Source of the DNA: Streptomyces sp. NBC_00659
GTDB lineage: Bacteria > Actinomycetota > Actinomycetes > Streptomycetales > Streptomycetaceae
Length of the DNA: 64,000 nt
Reading direction: 5' to 3'
Assembly: GCF_036226925.1 (NCBI RefSeq)
Contig: NZ_CP109031.1
Coordinates: 372,001 to 436,000 of the forward strand
This document shows, piece after piece, positions 52,501-60,981 of the stretch. Position 1 is the first letter of the stretch. Each line of letters begins with the position of its first letter. Under the pieces are notes generated by a model. It was not told the origin of the DNA and made no database searches. It saw only the letters and a list, made by a program, of their open reading frames with translations. A program made the position numbers and the translations under genes.

Positions 52501-55500
52501 CACCGGTTCGGCGAGCACCGTCGAGTACAGCGGGGTCGCCGTGCGCGTGCTCCTGATGCCGGAGAGCCGGTCCAGCAGATCCGCGCGGACCGGTTCCATC
52601 AGGGGGGTGTGGGAGGCGAACGGCGTCGACAGCCGCCGTACCGGGACGCCCCGCGCTTCGAGATGCGCGCGCAGTTCGGCCAGCGCTTCGGTGTCGCCGG
52701 AGACGGCCGTGGAGTGCGGGCTGTTGACCGCCGCGACGAACAGCCGGCCGGGGTGGAGCGCGAGCAGCTTCTCGGTCTCCGTACGCGGCAGTTCCAGGGC
52801 CAGCATGCCGCCCCGTCCGACCAGCGGGGCGACCGCCCGGGCGCGCCCGGTGACTACCGACACGGCATCGTCCAGGGTGAGGGCGCCCGCGCTGTACGCG
52901 GCGGCGATCTCGCCCAGGCTGTGTCCGATCACGGCGTCCGGGCGGACCCCGAGCGCGCGCCAGGCGGCGGCCAGGGACGCGTTGACCGCGAACAGCACCG
53001 GTTGCAGGAACTCGGTGCGGTCGAACGGAGCGAACTCCTCCGGTGCCCGCAGCACGTCGAGCACCGACCAGCCGACCTGTCCGCGCACCGCCTCGTCGAT
53101 ACGGGCCAGCTCCTCGCGGAAGGCCTCCGACTCGGCCGCCAGCTCCACACCCATGCCGGACCACTGGCCGCCGTGCCCGGCGAAGACGAAGGCCACCTTG
53201 CCCGTCTCCTCCGCGCGAATCGGCGCCAGGGGCAGGTGTCCGGTCGCCAACGCGTCGAGCCGTGAGCGCAGTTCGTCCCGGTCGCCGGCCACGATCGCCG
53301 CCCGCTGTTCGAAGTGGCTGCGGTGTCGCGCCAGGGTGTGGGCGACGTCGGGCAGGGCGACGTCCTCGTCCAGGTGGCGGGCCAGGCGTGCGGCCTGCCC
53401 CCGCACGGCGGCCTCACCGCGCCCCGACAGCGCGAACAGCCGTGCACCCGGGGCGATTTCGTTCCGCGTCGGCACCTCGGCCCGCTCGGCCTCCTCCAGG
53501 ATCAGGTGCGCGTTGGTTCCGCTGATCCCGAAGGCGCTCACACCGGCCCGCCGTACGCGTTCACCCGACGACGGCCAGGCGACCGTCTCCCGCAGCAGGT
53601 GCAACCCGCTGTCGTCCCAGTCGACATGGCGACTGGGCGTGCTCGCGTGCAGGGTGCGCGGCAGAGACCGGTGCCGCAGGGACTGCACGACCTTGATCAG
53701 ACCGAGCACGCCCGAAGCCGCCTGCGCGTGACCGATGTTGGACTTGAGCGAGCCGAGATGCAGGGGCCTGCCCTGGGGGCGCGAGGTGCCGAAGACCTCC
53801 GCGAGGGCGTTCGCCTCGATCGGGTCGCCGAGGGTGGTGCCGGTCCCGTGCGCCTCGACGTAGTCGATGTCGGCGGGTTCCAGGCCGGACAGCTCCAGGG
53901 CCCGCCGGATCACCTGTTCCTGGGCCGGACCGTTGGGCGCGGACAGGCCCTGGCTGCGGCCGTCCTGGTTGACGGCCGTACCGCGCAGCACGGCGAGCAC
54001 CTCGTCGCCGTCGCGCCGCGCGTCGCCGAGCCGCTTCAGTACGACCATGCCCGCGCCCTCGGCCCAGACGGCACCGTCGGCGTCGTCGGAGAAGGAGCGG
54101 CAGCGGCCGGTCGGGGACAGTCCCCGCAGCCGGCTGAACTCGACGAAGGTTCCCGGTGTCACCATCAGCGTCACCCCGCCGGCGAGCGCCAGATCGCACT
54201 CGCCCGACCGCAGTGCCTGTGCCGCCAGGTGCAGCGCCACCAGGGACGACGAGCAGGCGGTGTCCACCGTCAGCGCCGGTCCGTTCAGCCCCAGCGTGTA
54301 CGCGAGCCGACCCGAGGCCACACTCGGCGCGGACCCCGTGCCGACGTAGCCGTCCAGCTCGTCGAGCCGGGAACCCGCCAGGTAGTCGCTGCCGAACATG
54401 CCCACGTACACACCGGTGTTGCTGCCGGCCAGCTCGGCCGGCACGATCCCGGCGCGCTCCAGTGCCTCCCAGGCCGTCTCCAGCAGCACCCGCTGCTGCG
54501 GGTCCATGCTCTCGGCCTCCTTCGGAGTGATCCCGAAGAAGCCGGCGTCGAAGGACTCCAGGTCGTCGAGGAAGCCGCCTTCCTTGGCGTACGACGTGCC
54601 CAGGGCCTCCGGGTCGGGGTCGTGCAGCGACTCCACGTCCCAGCGGTCCGCCGGGAACGGGCCCACCGCGTCGCGTCCCTCGGCGACGAGGCGCCAGAGT
54701 CCCTCGGGGTCGCTCACGCCGCCGGGCAGACGGCAGGCCATGGCCACCAGGGCCAGCGGCTCGTCCGCCGTCGCCGCCGGGGCGACGGGAGACCGGGGAT
54801 CGAGCGTGCCGCGCCGGGTGGTCCGGTCCGTGGCGAGCGCGGTGGTCAGCAGGTGGGCGGAGAGCCGGGCCGCGGTGGGGTGGTCGAACAGCAGGGTGGC
54901 GGGGAGCCGGGCGCCGATCCGGGTGCCGATGCGGTTGCGGAGCTCCACCGCCGTCACCGAGTCCATGCCGAGCTCGCGCAGCGGCTGATCGGGACGCACG
55001 GACTCCGCCGAGGGCAGGCCGAGCGCCCGGGACGCCTCCTCACGGACGAGGGCCAGGACCCGTGCGGCGCGGTCGGCCTCGGGGAGCCGGGCCAGCCGGT
55101 CGGCCAGACCGACACGGCCGTCCTGACCGGTGCGGGGTGCGGGCAGCAGCGAGCGCCACAGGGCCGCCGTACCGTCGTCCGCGGCAGCGGTGGCCGCGCG
55201 CAGGCGGGGCAGGTCCAAGGACGCGGCGATCAGGTGCGGTGCGCCCCGGCGCAGGGCGAGTTCGACGAGTTCGCGGCCCTGGTCGGGGGGCAGGGCACGG
55301 TGGCCGAGCCGGGCCATCCGGTCCAGGTCGGCGTGTTCGGCGGCGAGACCCTCACCCGCCCAGGCGCCGAAGGAGACGGAGACCGCGGGCAGGCCCAGAG
55401 CCCGCCGGTGGTGGGCCAGTTGGTCGAGGAAGACGTTGGCCGCGGCATAGTTGCCCTGGCCCGGGCTGCCGAGCACGCCGGCCGCGGAGGAGATCAGCAG

Positions 55501-58500
55501 GAACAGGTCGAGCGGTGTGTCGGCGGTGAGCCGGTGCAGATGGGCGGCACCGTCCACCTTGGGGCGCAGCACCCGCGCGAGGCGTTCGGGCGTCAGCTCG
55601 GCGACCACCCCGTCGTCCAGGATTCCGGCGCAGTGCACGACTCCGCGCAGCGGCGACGCGTCGCCGGTCCGGGCGAGTACGCCGGCCAGGGCCGCCGCGT
55701 CCGCGACGTCGCACTCCGCGATCTCGACCTCGGTTCCGAGCGCGGTCAGTTCGGCGATGACCTCGGCGGCACGTGGATCCGAGGAGCCTTGACGTGAGGT
55801 CAGGAGCAGTCGGGGGACACCGCGTTCGGCCAGGAGCCGGGCGATGTGCCGGCCGACGGCACCGAGCCCCCCGGTGATCAGCACCGTGCCGTCGGTGGGC
55901 ACGAGGGTTGTGCGGCCGACGAGGTCGAGGGCGACTGGGGTGTTCGACGCTTCGCCCCGCCGGAGCGCCTCGCGGGCGGCGGTGACGGGCGGGATCCGCA
56001 GGGGGGTGGCCGCGCGGGCACGGACCAGCCGCGGAACGAGCAAGGAACCTTCACGGAAGGCGAGTTCGGGCTCACCGGTATGCGCGAGGGCCGTCGGAAG
56101 GACGTCGGCGGGGTCGGCGCCGCCGAGGTCGAGCAGGGTCAGCCCGAGGTGCGGGTGTTCGGCCCGGGCGCTGCGGGCGAGTCCCCACAGTACCGACTGG
56201 GCCAGGCCGGGCACGGTGTCCTGGGCACCGGTCGCGACCGCGCCGCGGGTCACCCAGACGGTCCGGGCGGGCGGCGGGTCGTCCGTGAGCGCGATCAGGG
56301 CGTGCAGTTCAGCGAGCGCCGTCGCGGCCAACTCCTGTGCGGCAGCGGCCGGTTCGGCATCGAGAGCCGGACGCGACCAGAACCGTACGACGACGTCGGC
56401 GCCCGTGTCACGCACCTGGACGCCTGCCGCCGCCAGGCCCCGCAGGGCGGCCGCGACCTCCGGGTCGGAGCGGTCGCCGCGCAGGGCGCACACAGCCTGC
56501 GACGCTGCCACGGCCTGTTCGGTCACGGGCTGTTCGGGCACGGCCGTCCACGCCACTTCGTACAGGTGCCGGTCGTTCTCCGAAGCGCCGTTCAGGTCCG
56601 CCGGGTCGGCGGCCCGCAGCCGTACGTCCTCCAGCCGGCCCGCCGGGAGGCCGTCGGCGTCCCACAGGGTCACGTCGAGGGCGAGGTCCGTCGCCGAGCC
56701 GCCCGTACGCCGTACCAGCGCCGTGAGGTCGCTCGCGCCGCCGGGCGGCAGGACGCAGCGGCCCACCGCGACCGGCAGCAGCACCCGGCCGTCGGACGCG
56801 TCCAGTGCTGCGGCCGCCTGCAGTGCGGCGTCCAGCAGTGCCGGGTGGACGGGGTAGGGATCGGCCGAGCCACGGGCCACGGCCGGCAGCGACAGCCGGG
56901 CCAGCACTTCGCCGCCGGCGGCGGTCGTGACCGCCGACCGGACGCCTTGGAAGGAGGGGCCGTAGCCGAGACCCAACGCGGCCAGCCGTTCGTACGTCTG
57001 CGCGCCCCAGGCGGACTCGGCGGCCTCCGGCCACACCAGCGGCAGCGCCGCCGTCGCCGGGGCGGGGGCGGGGGCGGACGCCGACGCGGTGGCGTGCAGG
57101 GTCCAGCCCGGGGCCTCCGGGCCGCGCGGGCGGCTGTGCACGGTGACCTCGGGCGCGGATCCTGTGGTGACCACTTCGACCGACACCTCGACCGTGCCGG
57201 TCCCGGGCAGCACGAGGGGCGCGAGCAGGAGCAGATCGGTCACGTCGCCCGGGAGGTCCGGGCGGGCCACGGCGAGCGCGGCACGGCACAGTTCCATCAT
57301 GGTCGTGCCCGACACCACGGTCCGCCCGAACACGGCGTGGTCGGCCAGCCAGTCGGCGGTGGCCGGGGACCATTCGTTGCGGAAGGTCCAGCGGGTCTCG
57401 TCCGCCGAGCGCAGCTGAACGCCCAGCAGAGGGTGAGCGGCGCGGTCGAAGAGGCCGGAGGCCACCGGCCCGGACTCGGCTTCGGGGTCGGTCCAGTACG
57501 ACTGTGGATCCCAGGCGTATGTGGGCAGTTCGGCCGTCTCCCCGTCGGGAACGACGCGGCGCCAGTCGATCCGCCGTCCGTGGACGTGGAGTTCGGCGGC
57601 GGCCCGGTCCAGGCAGGCGGGTCCGTCCTCGTCGCGGCGCAGCGATCCGACGGCGACCAGGTCGTCGTGGCCTTGGTCCTCGGCGACCGTGCGCACGGCG
57701 GTGACGAGGGAGGGGTGGGGGCTGAGTTCGACGAAGTGGCGGTATCCGTCGGCCACCATGCGCTCCACGGCGGACGCAAAGCGCACGGGCTCACGCAGGT
57801 TCGTGTACCAGTAGTCGGCCTCCAGCTCCTGGGTGACCGGCTCGCCGGTGACCGTGGAGTACCAGGCGACGGTGGTCGGGGAAGCGGTGACGCCGTCGAG
57901 TTCGTCGAGGATCGTCGCGCGCAATGGCTCGACCCGGGCGCTGTGGGAGGCGTAGTCGACGTCGAGGCGGCGGACGAACACCTGCTCCCGGTCGAGGTCG
58001 GCGAGCAGGGCGTCGAGGGGCTCCACGTCACCGGCGATCACCGTCGAGCGGCCGCTGTTCACGGCGGCGACGGACACCCGGCCACCGAGGCCGTCGAGGC
58101 GCGCCTCGACCTCGCTGTGCGGCAGGGCGACGACGGCCATGGTCCCGGTGCCGGACAGCTCGGTCAGGGCCTGGCTGCGCAGGGCGACCACCGCCGCGGC
58201 GTCGTTGAGGCTCAGCGCCCCGGCGACGCAGGCCGCGGCGACCTCGCCCTGACTGTGTCCGACCACCGCGTCCGGCCGGACGCCACGGGCCCGCCACACC
58301 GCGGCCAGGGAGACCATCACCGCGAAGAGGACCGGCTGGACGACGTCGACCCGTTCCAGGGAAGGGCTGCCCTCGTCGCCACGCAGGACGGCGGCCACCG
58401 ACCAGACGGTGAACGGGCGCAGCGCGGCGTCGCAGCGGTCGAGTTCGTCGGCGAACACCGGTGAACGGTCCAGGAGTTCGCGGGCCATGCCGGACCACTG

Positions 58501-60627
58501 GGCGCCCTGTCCGGGGAAGACGAATGCCAACTTGCCCGATGGGAGGGTCTGTTGCGGGCCCACGACCAGATCGGGGTCAGGCTCACCCTCAGCGAGGCCA
58601 CGCAGGGCGGTGAACAGTTCGTCGTGGTCGCCCGCCCTGAGGACGGCGCGGTGCTCGAAGTGTGTGCGGTGGTGAGTCAGTGTTCCGGCCACGTCGGGCA
58701 GTTCCGGCCGCGGTTGCGCGGCGAGCACGTCGAGCAGGCGGGCCGCCTGACCACGGAGGGCCGAGGGGGTGCGGGCGGACAGCGGGAAGAGCGTCGGTTG
58801 CCCGGTACGGGGGTGCCGGGCGGGCGTCGGAGGGGCGGTCGGCCTTGGCGTCGCGGCCTGTGTCGGAGTGGCGGCCGAAGTCGGTATCGCATCCTGCGTC
58901 GGTGTCGCGGCCGACATCGGTACCGCATCCTGCCTCGGTGCCTCGGCCGACATCCGTGCCGCATCCTGCGTCGGTGCCGCCGTCGGTCGTGTCAGGTCCT
59001 GCGGTGACTCCTCCAGCACCACATGCGCGTTGGTGCCGCTGATCCCGAACGCGCTCACCCCGGCCCGCCGCACCCGGTCGGCCCGGCGCGGCCACGGCTC
59101 GGCGCCGCTCTGCACGCGCAGGCCGCCGTCCGCCCAGGCGACGTACTCGGTAGGAGTCTCGGCGTACAGGGACGCGGGGAGGTGTTCATGGCCGAGGGAC
59201 AGAACCGTCTTGATGACGCCGCCGATGCCCGCCGCGGCCTGTGTGTGACCGATGTTGGACTTCAGGGAGCCGACGCCCAGCGGCCGGTCCGCCGGGCGGC
59301 CAGGTCCGAAGACCGACGCGAGTGCGCGACCCTCGATGGGGTCACCGAGCGGCGTACCCGTGCCGTGGGCCTCGACGTAGTCGAGGTCGTCGGGCAGCAG
59401 CCCGGCGTCGTCCAGGGCGGCACGCAGCACCCGTTCCTGCGCCGGACCGTTCGGCGCGCTCAGGCCCTGGCTGCGGCCGTCCTGGTTGATCGCCGACCCC
59501 TTGACGACAGCGAGGACCCGGTCGCCGTCCCGGCGCGCGTCCGCGAGCCGCTTGAGAAGCACCAGACCACAGCCCTCGGCCCACACCACCCCGTCCGCGT
59601 CAGTGGAGAACGGGCTGCACCGACCGGACGGCGACAGCCCGCGCAGCCTGCTGAACTCGACATGCCCGCGCGGTGTCACGAGGAGCGTCGCGCCACCGGC
59701 CAGCGCGAGGTCGCACTCTCCGCCGGCCAGTGCCCGCGCCGCCAGGTGCAGGGACACGAGCGAGGAGGAACAGGCGGTGTCGACCGTGACGGCAGGCCCC
59801 TGGAGTCCCAGGGTGTAGGCGATGCGCCCCGACGCCACGCTCGACGCCGAGCCCGTGCCGACGTGCCCGTCGAGCCGGTCCAGCGGGGCCGAGGCGAGGT
59901 ATCCGCTGTCGTACAGGCCGACATAGACACCCGTCCGAGTGCCGTTCAGCGTCTCCGGGACGATCCCGGCGCGCTCGATCGCCTCCCAGCCGGTCTGGAG
60001 CAGCAGCCGTTGCTGCGGGTCCATGGCCGCGGCCTCGCGCGGCGAGATCCCGAAGAAGGCCGCGTCGAAACGGTCGATGCCGGTCAGGAAGCCGCCGTGC
60101 AGGGAGTACGCCTTGCCTGCGGCGTCCGGGTCGGGGTCGTAGAGCCCGTGGGTCTCCCAGCGGCCCGCGGGCACCTCGCCGACGGCATCCTCGCCCGCGG
60201 CCAGCAGCCGCCAGAGCGATTCCGGATCGTCTGCGCCACCGGGGAACCGGCAGGCCATGGAGATGATCGCGATGTCGTCGCCCCTGTGCACGAACGGGTC
60301 GGCAGGCGTCGAGGCGGGGGCCAGGGCCAGATCGGGCGTACCCAGGGGCTGTTCGTCGAAGACGGCCGCGGCGATCCCCGCGATGGTGGGGTGGTCGAAG
60401 ACCACGGACGGTTCGAGGGGCCGCCCGGTCCACTCGGACAGGCCCGCGACGAGTGTCACCAACTGCACTGATCCCAGTCCGAATTCGGCGATCGGGCGCT
60501 CCGGCGCGACGGCCGACGGGGCAAGCCCGGCAACTTCCGCGACGGCGGACGTCAACCAGGCCCGCACCCCCTCGGAGGTCGTCGGGGACATCTCGGTGTA
60601 CAGCTTCGGGGACTCGTTCGCAGGCAT
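46507..60627 (-). CDS. Type I PKS: ACP-KS-AT-DH-KR-ACP-KS-AT-DH-KR-ACP-C-FkbH
   Basis: The protein has 4706 residues from the ATG at 60627. Domains: ACP (20-90, Ser in FGLGSVQ); KS1 (117-540, DTACSSS); AT1 (697-1020, GHSQGE and YASH: methylmalonyl type); DH1 (1066-1292, HAVFGRTVVS, last motif residue Ser not Pro); KR1 (1577-1790, LDD motif, B-type); ACP (near 1885); KS2 (1954-2375); AT2 (2475-2795, GHSLGE with FASH: unclear); DH2 (2839-3069, HRVTGEVWMP intact); KR2 (3349-3540, LDD); ACP (near 3655); condensation domain (3720-4140, HHAVSDL); FkbH-like (4145-4706, VIAVDGDETLWGG). There is no ER. The N-terminal ACP should take the acyl chain from the AMP ligase upstream. FkbH enzymes load a glyceryl unit from 1,3-bisphosphoglycerate onto a carrier, probably that of the next protein. 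I know no characterised PKS of this order. Confidence 0.9.
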   Translation of the reverse strand: MPANESPKLYTEMSPTTSEGVRAWLTSAVAEVAGLAPSAVAPERPIAEFGLGSVQLVTLVAGLSEWTGRPLEPSVVFDHPTIAGIAAAVFDEQPLGTPDLALAPASTPADPFVHRGDDIAIISMACRFPGGADDPESLWRLLAAGEDAVGEVPAGRWETHGLYDPDPDAAGKAYSLHGGFLTGIDRFDAAFFGISPREAAAMDPQQRLLLQTGWEAIERAGIVPETLNGTRTGVYVGLYDSGYLASAPLDRLDGHVGTGSASSVASGRIAYTLGLQGPAVTVDTACSSSLVSLHLAARALAGGECDLALAGGATLLVTPRGHVEFSRLRGLSPSGRCSPFSTDADGVVWAEGCGLVLLKRLADARRDGDRVLAVVKGSAINQDGRSQGLSAPNGPAQERVLRAALDDAGLLPDDLDYVEAHGTGTPLGDPIEGRALASVFGPGRPADRPLGVGSLKSNIGHTQAAAGIGGVIKTVLSLGHEHLPASLYAETPTEYVAWADGGLRVQSGAEPWPRRADRVRRAGVSAFGISGTNAHVVLEESPQDLTRPTAAPTQDAARMSAEAPRQDAVPMSAATPTQDAIPTSAATPTQAATPRPTAPPTPARHPRTGQPTLFPLSARTPSALRGQAARLLDVLAAQPRPELPDVAGTLTHHRTHFEHRAVLRAGDHDELFTALRGLAEGEPDPDLVVGPQQTLPSGKLAFVFPGQGAQWSGMARELLDRSPVFADELDRCDAALRPFTVWSVAAVLRGDEGSPSLERVDVVQPVLFAVMVSLAAVWRARGVRPDAVVGHSQGEVAAACVAGALSLNDAAAVVALRSQALTELSGTGTMAVVALPHSEVEARLDGLGGRVSVAAVNSGRSTVIAGDVEPLDALLADLDREQVFVRRLDVDYASHSARVEPLRATILDELDGVTASPTTVAWYSTVTGEPVTQELEADYWYTNLREPVRFASAVERMVADGYRHFVELSPHPSLVTAVRTVAEDQGHDDLVAVGSLRRDEDGPACLDRAAAELHVHGRRIDWRRVVPDGETAELPTYAWDPQSYWTDPEAESGPVASGLFDRAAHPLLGVQLRSADETRWTFRNEWSPATADWLADHAVFGRTVVSGTTMMELCRAALAVARPDLPGDVTDLLLLAPLVLPGTGTVEVSVEVVTTGSAPEVTVHSRPRGPEAPGWTLHATASASAPAPAPATAALPLVWPEAAESAWGAQTYERLAALGLGYGPSFQGVRSAVTTAAGGEVLARLSLPAVARGSADPYPVHPALLDAALQAAAALDASDGRVLLPVAVGRCVLPPGGASDLTALVRRTGGSATDLALDVTLWDADGLPAGRLEDVRLRAADPADLNGASENDRHLYEVAWTAVPEQPVTEQAVAASQAVCALRGDRSDPEVAAALRGLAAAGVQVRDTGADVVVRFWSRPALDAEPAAAAQELAATALAELHALIALTDDPPPARTVWVTRGAVATGAQDTVPGLAQSVLWGLARSARAEHPHLGLTLLDLGGADPADVLPTALAHTGEPELAFREGSLLVPRLVRARAATPLRIPPVTAAREALRRGEASNTPVALDLVGRTTLVPTDGTVLITGGLGAVGRHIARLLAERGVPRLLLTSRQGSSDPRAAEVIAELTALGTEVEIAECDVADAAALAGVLARTGDASPLRGVVHCAGILDDGVVAELTPERLARVLRPKVDGAAHLHRLTADTPLDLFLLISSAAGVLGSPGQGNYAAANVFLDQLAHHRRALGLPAVSVSFGAWAGEGLAAEHADLDRMARLGHRALPPDQGRELVELALRRGAPHLIAASLDLPRLRAATAAADDGTAALWRSLLPAPRTGQDGRVGLADRLARLPEADRAARVLALVREEASRALGLPSAESVRPDQPLRELGMDSVTAVELRNRIGTRIGARLPATLLFDHPTAARLSAHLLTTALATDRTTRRGTLDPRSPVAPAATADEPLALVAMACRLPGGVSDPEGLWRLVAEGRDAVGPFPADRWDVESLHDPDPEALGTSYAKEGGFLDDLESFDAGFFGITPKEAESMDPQQRVLLETAWEALERAGIVPAELAGSNTGVYVGMFGSDYLAGSRLDELDGYVGTGSAPSVASGRLAYTLGLNGPALTVDTACSSSLVALHLAAQALRSGECDLALAGGVTLMVTPGTFVEFSRLRGLSPTGRCRSFSDDADGAVWAEGAGMVVLKRLGDARRDGDEVLAVLRGTAVNQDGRSQGLSAPNGPAQEQVIRRALELSGLEPADIDYVEAHGTGTTLGDPIEANALAEVFGTSRPQGRPLHLGSLKSNIGHAQAASGVLGLIKVVQSLRHRSLPRTLHASTPSRHVDWDDSGLHLLRETVAWPSSGERVRRAGVSAFGISGTNAHLILEEAERAEVPTRNEIAPGARLFALSGRGEAAVRGQAARLARHLDEDVALPDVAHTLARHRSHFEQRAAIVAGDRDELRSRLDALATGHLPLAPIRAEETGKVAFVFAGHGGQWSGMGVELAAESEAFREELARIDEAVRGQVGWSVLDVLRAPEEFAPFDRTEFLQPVLFAVNASLAAAWRALGVRPDAVIGHSLGEIAAAYSAGALTLDDAVSVVTGRARAVAPLVGRGGMLALELPRTETEKLLALHPGRLFVAAVNSPHSTAVSGDTEALAELRAHLEARGVPVRRLSTPFASHTPLMEPVRADLLDRLSGIRSTRTATPLYSTVLAEPVPGDRLDADHWYANLGRPVRFADTIRRMLDDGYRYFVELSPHPSLTASVEAVAVEAGIDAVAVGSLSRGSDGRGVLLGRVGELYEAGHTPDWPVLLPEGRRIDLPTYAFVRERHWRAPAPATGTAGGSPLLGTHVEASDTPGRHIFQSDIDPRDSRFAYLTDHRVTGEVWMPGAAFLDMALEAASVLRDGGEVRLADVRFVRPLALDAHKAVRLQLVLHPVGEDGSRDFTIASAATGERHAPWERHVTGRVVDGAAEPAPTAPDAGEELAVLRERCGEEADLPAVYAGLTALGIDYGPSFRLLEQGHRTTTTAVGRLTRRPAAGHLLHPAVLDAAFHTAALPAGAPEGRAFVPAGVGRLRFTGLRSAPAWATCRLRTVDGDTALLDLRLWDEQGQLVLEATEFQLAALSPLDGALFETRWQSRPPAQERPVDGGWLVLADETGVAGALAERLASAAVPHVIVRRGAAFGAQGPGRYVLDPSDPGQLTRLLDEAFPDGPPERVVQLFALDAPAVEDTATAEEAARCCCLSTLHLVRALADRPRGRSPRLFVVVRGSQAAGDSTQVTHPQQALAWGFGLSVAQEYPELLTTLIDLPATHDDDGLWTQLRHADDERLVALRESGRFVPRLARTRPDDGGHDGITADGVHLITGGLGGLGRVAAERLVRRGARRLALLSRGGPGTVAESWIKGIEARGVTVHLARADVADRAALKAALDAVRREAGPIATVVHAAGVLDDATLANLTEERVLRVLAPKVLGTALLTELAPEAARFVLFASAAGVLGSPGQSPYAAANAFLDAWAHHLSRTDRRALSLDWGAWAEVGMVAGSGTRAAETSRSGLVAFTPGEGGDLFERVLATSRRQLAPLALDPEALELDQEAARTRPILADLITVAADPAGTDDLVARVFAATTDQDRAARLEAYVRAKVSQVSGGAVELSATTALKELGLDSLMLVRLRNAFTRELGAELPAAAVFSASDIRSLARALGEVLPERATGPRSEEPQPDVTSEVPESELRPATRDVVRLLRSAQPGMPDAAHSVGLAVRLTTPTTREALTDIVTRLAGRHAALRTAIAGSGGRGRQLCVVRESTEPLLRWTELPADAEPDADDRLSRLLEPPFDLARAPLWRFELLDAGARGQVLVFGAHHAVSDLQSLLLVAGEIDAELSGTSLGDAITNRDIDLLIEAQRTGDASGGTGTGTGTEWREAFHGSERLDLTLARPRPATRSYRAGSVTVAIPDGLMERVSATASRLAVTPAAFCLGTLTVLLARMRERERFVLAVPVDTRIHADAYDAVGFFGVPVPFPAQAAAGERIEDVLRRTDTRLNRVLAKGAMFSDVLSTLAGQGLHRANAPLVEVYFNFVRSSAARFGRLEVLPAGTGYSDLDLMVTMTPDAGRVRLDHNLDILDAATSTDLAETFLRLLAATADDPTAAVRATGATAATVVTSTPVTRSVVAHPRRSLALAATFALGNLPLLCEAAIEEGTRDGTREGTQEGERTGDAGPTVAEAPYHQVLAALRDPSGVFTDPTTAVGVVLLRAADLERFGPVTDEALTELRAAYPAALRALSERTRRPLIVGVLPSARQDERFERWESDLVAELTDEPGIAVLGPDEWTRHHAATERFDERTERLAHLPFTPRFQAAVALRLAQVVRAVLRPAPKVIAVDGDETLWGGVAGELGPEAVDVSGPRARLAGTLLRWRAAGALLALVSNNDEDTVRAVLDRPDSRLKAEHFSVLSAGWGPKPGRLTEAARTLNLGLDSFLFLDDNPVEIEKMRSALPEVLSVTCPPTAELDDFLGRLWPLVPAAATAEDGMRAGFYAQERERDAVREQAGFEEFLARLELEVDIRALSGADVERAEQLVRRTNQFTLRPRSADGGDLARWREQGEVWTAAARDRFGDYGQIGLLALRVDGDQLDVLAWQLSCRALGRGVEERLLRWLADRADRLGCVKVRLTAERTDRNVPARRLLSALGGGDQDDERLETVVTPEQLRTFRSWRRR
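58820..58990. repeat. In-frame tandem repeat in the KS1-AT1 linker of the PKS
   Basis: About four units of roughly 36-42 bases encode variants of ATPTQDAxPxSA (APTQDAARMSAEAPRQDAVP, then MSAATPTQDAIPTSAATPTQ). The repeats lengthen the linker between the first KS and AT without breaking the frame. Confidence 0.75.
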
Positions 60628-60731
60628 CTGGGCTGGTGTCCTCGTGAACTTGGGCGCAGGTGGATTCCGTACGGCCGACGCGAGGGTGCGCACGGCGGCG
60701 TACGACTGCTGCCGCCGTGCGCACAGTGCAT

Positions 60732-60798
60732 GGCAGACGGCAGACGGCAGACGGCAGACGGCAGACGATGGAGGGTGAAGGGTGGAGGGTGGAGGGTG
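60732..60798. repeat. Two adjacent heptanucleotide arrays between the PKS and ligase genes
   Basis: GGCAGAC is repeated five times at 60732-60766, then RAGGGTG four times at 60771-60798. A hexamer run (GCTGAC-type) follows at about 60858-60884. These arrays make up much of the 354-base space between the ligase and PKS genes; they lie in the leader of the PKS gene, 105 bases or more upstream of its start. No promoter is recognisable there, and the genes may be one transcript. Confidence 0.85.
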
Positions 60799-60981
60799 GA
60801 TTCGGGTGAGGAGCAGCGGATACCGGCGGTTGTACGAGTGCTGCATGACTGCCATGGCGCTGGCGCTGACACTGACGCTGACGCACGACCGTCACAGCAC
60901 CATGCGCGACCGCCGAACAGACCTGTCCGAAGCGGCCGTTGAGCCGTCGGCAGCGCGTGGGCGCACCGCCGACGGGCTCCG

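Noticed and set aside
46507..60855. N-terminal extension of the PKS to 60855
   Set aside because: It would translate the heptanucleotide arrays (repeated Ser-Ala-Val-Cys-Arg-Leu-Pro). The ATG at 60627 starts right before a clean ACP domain.
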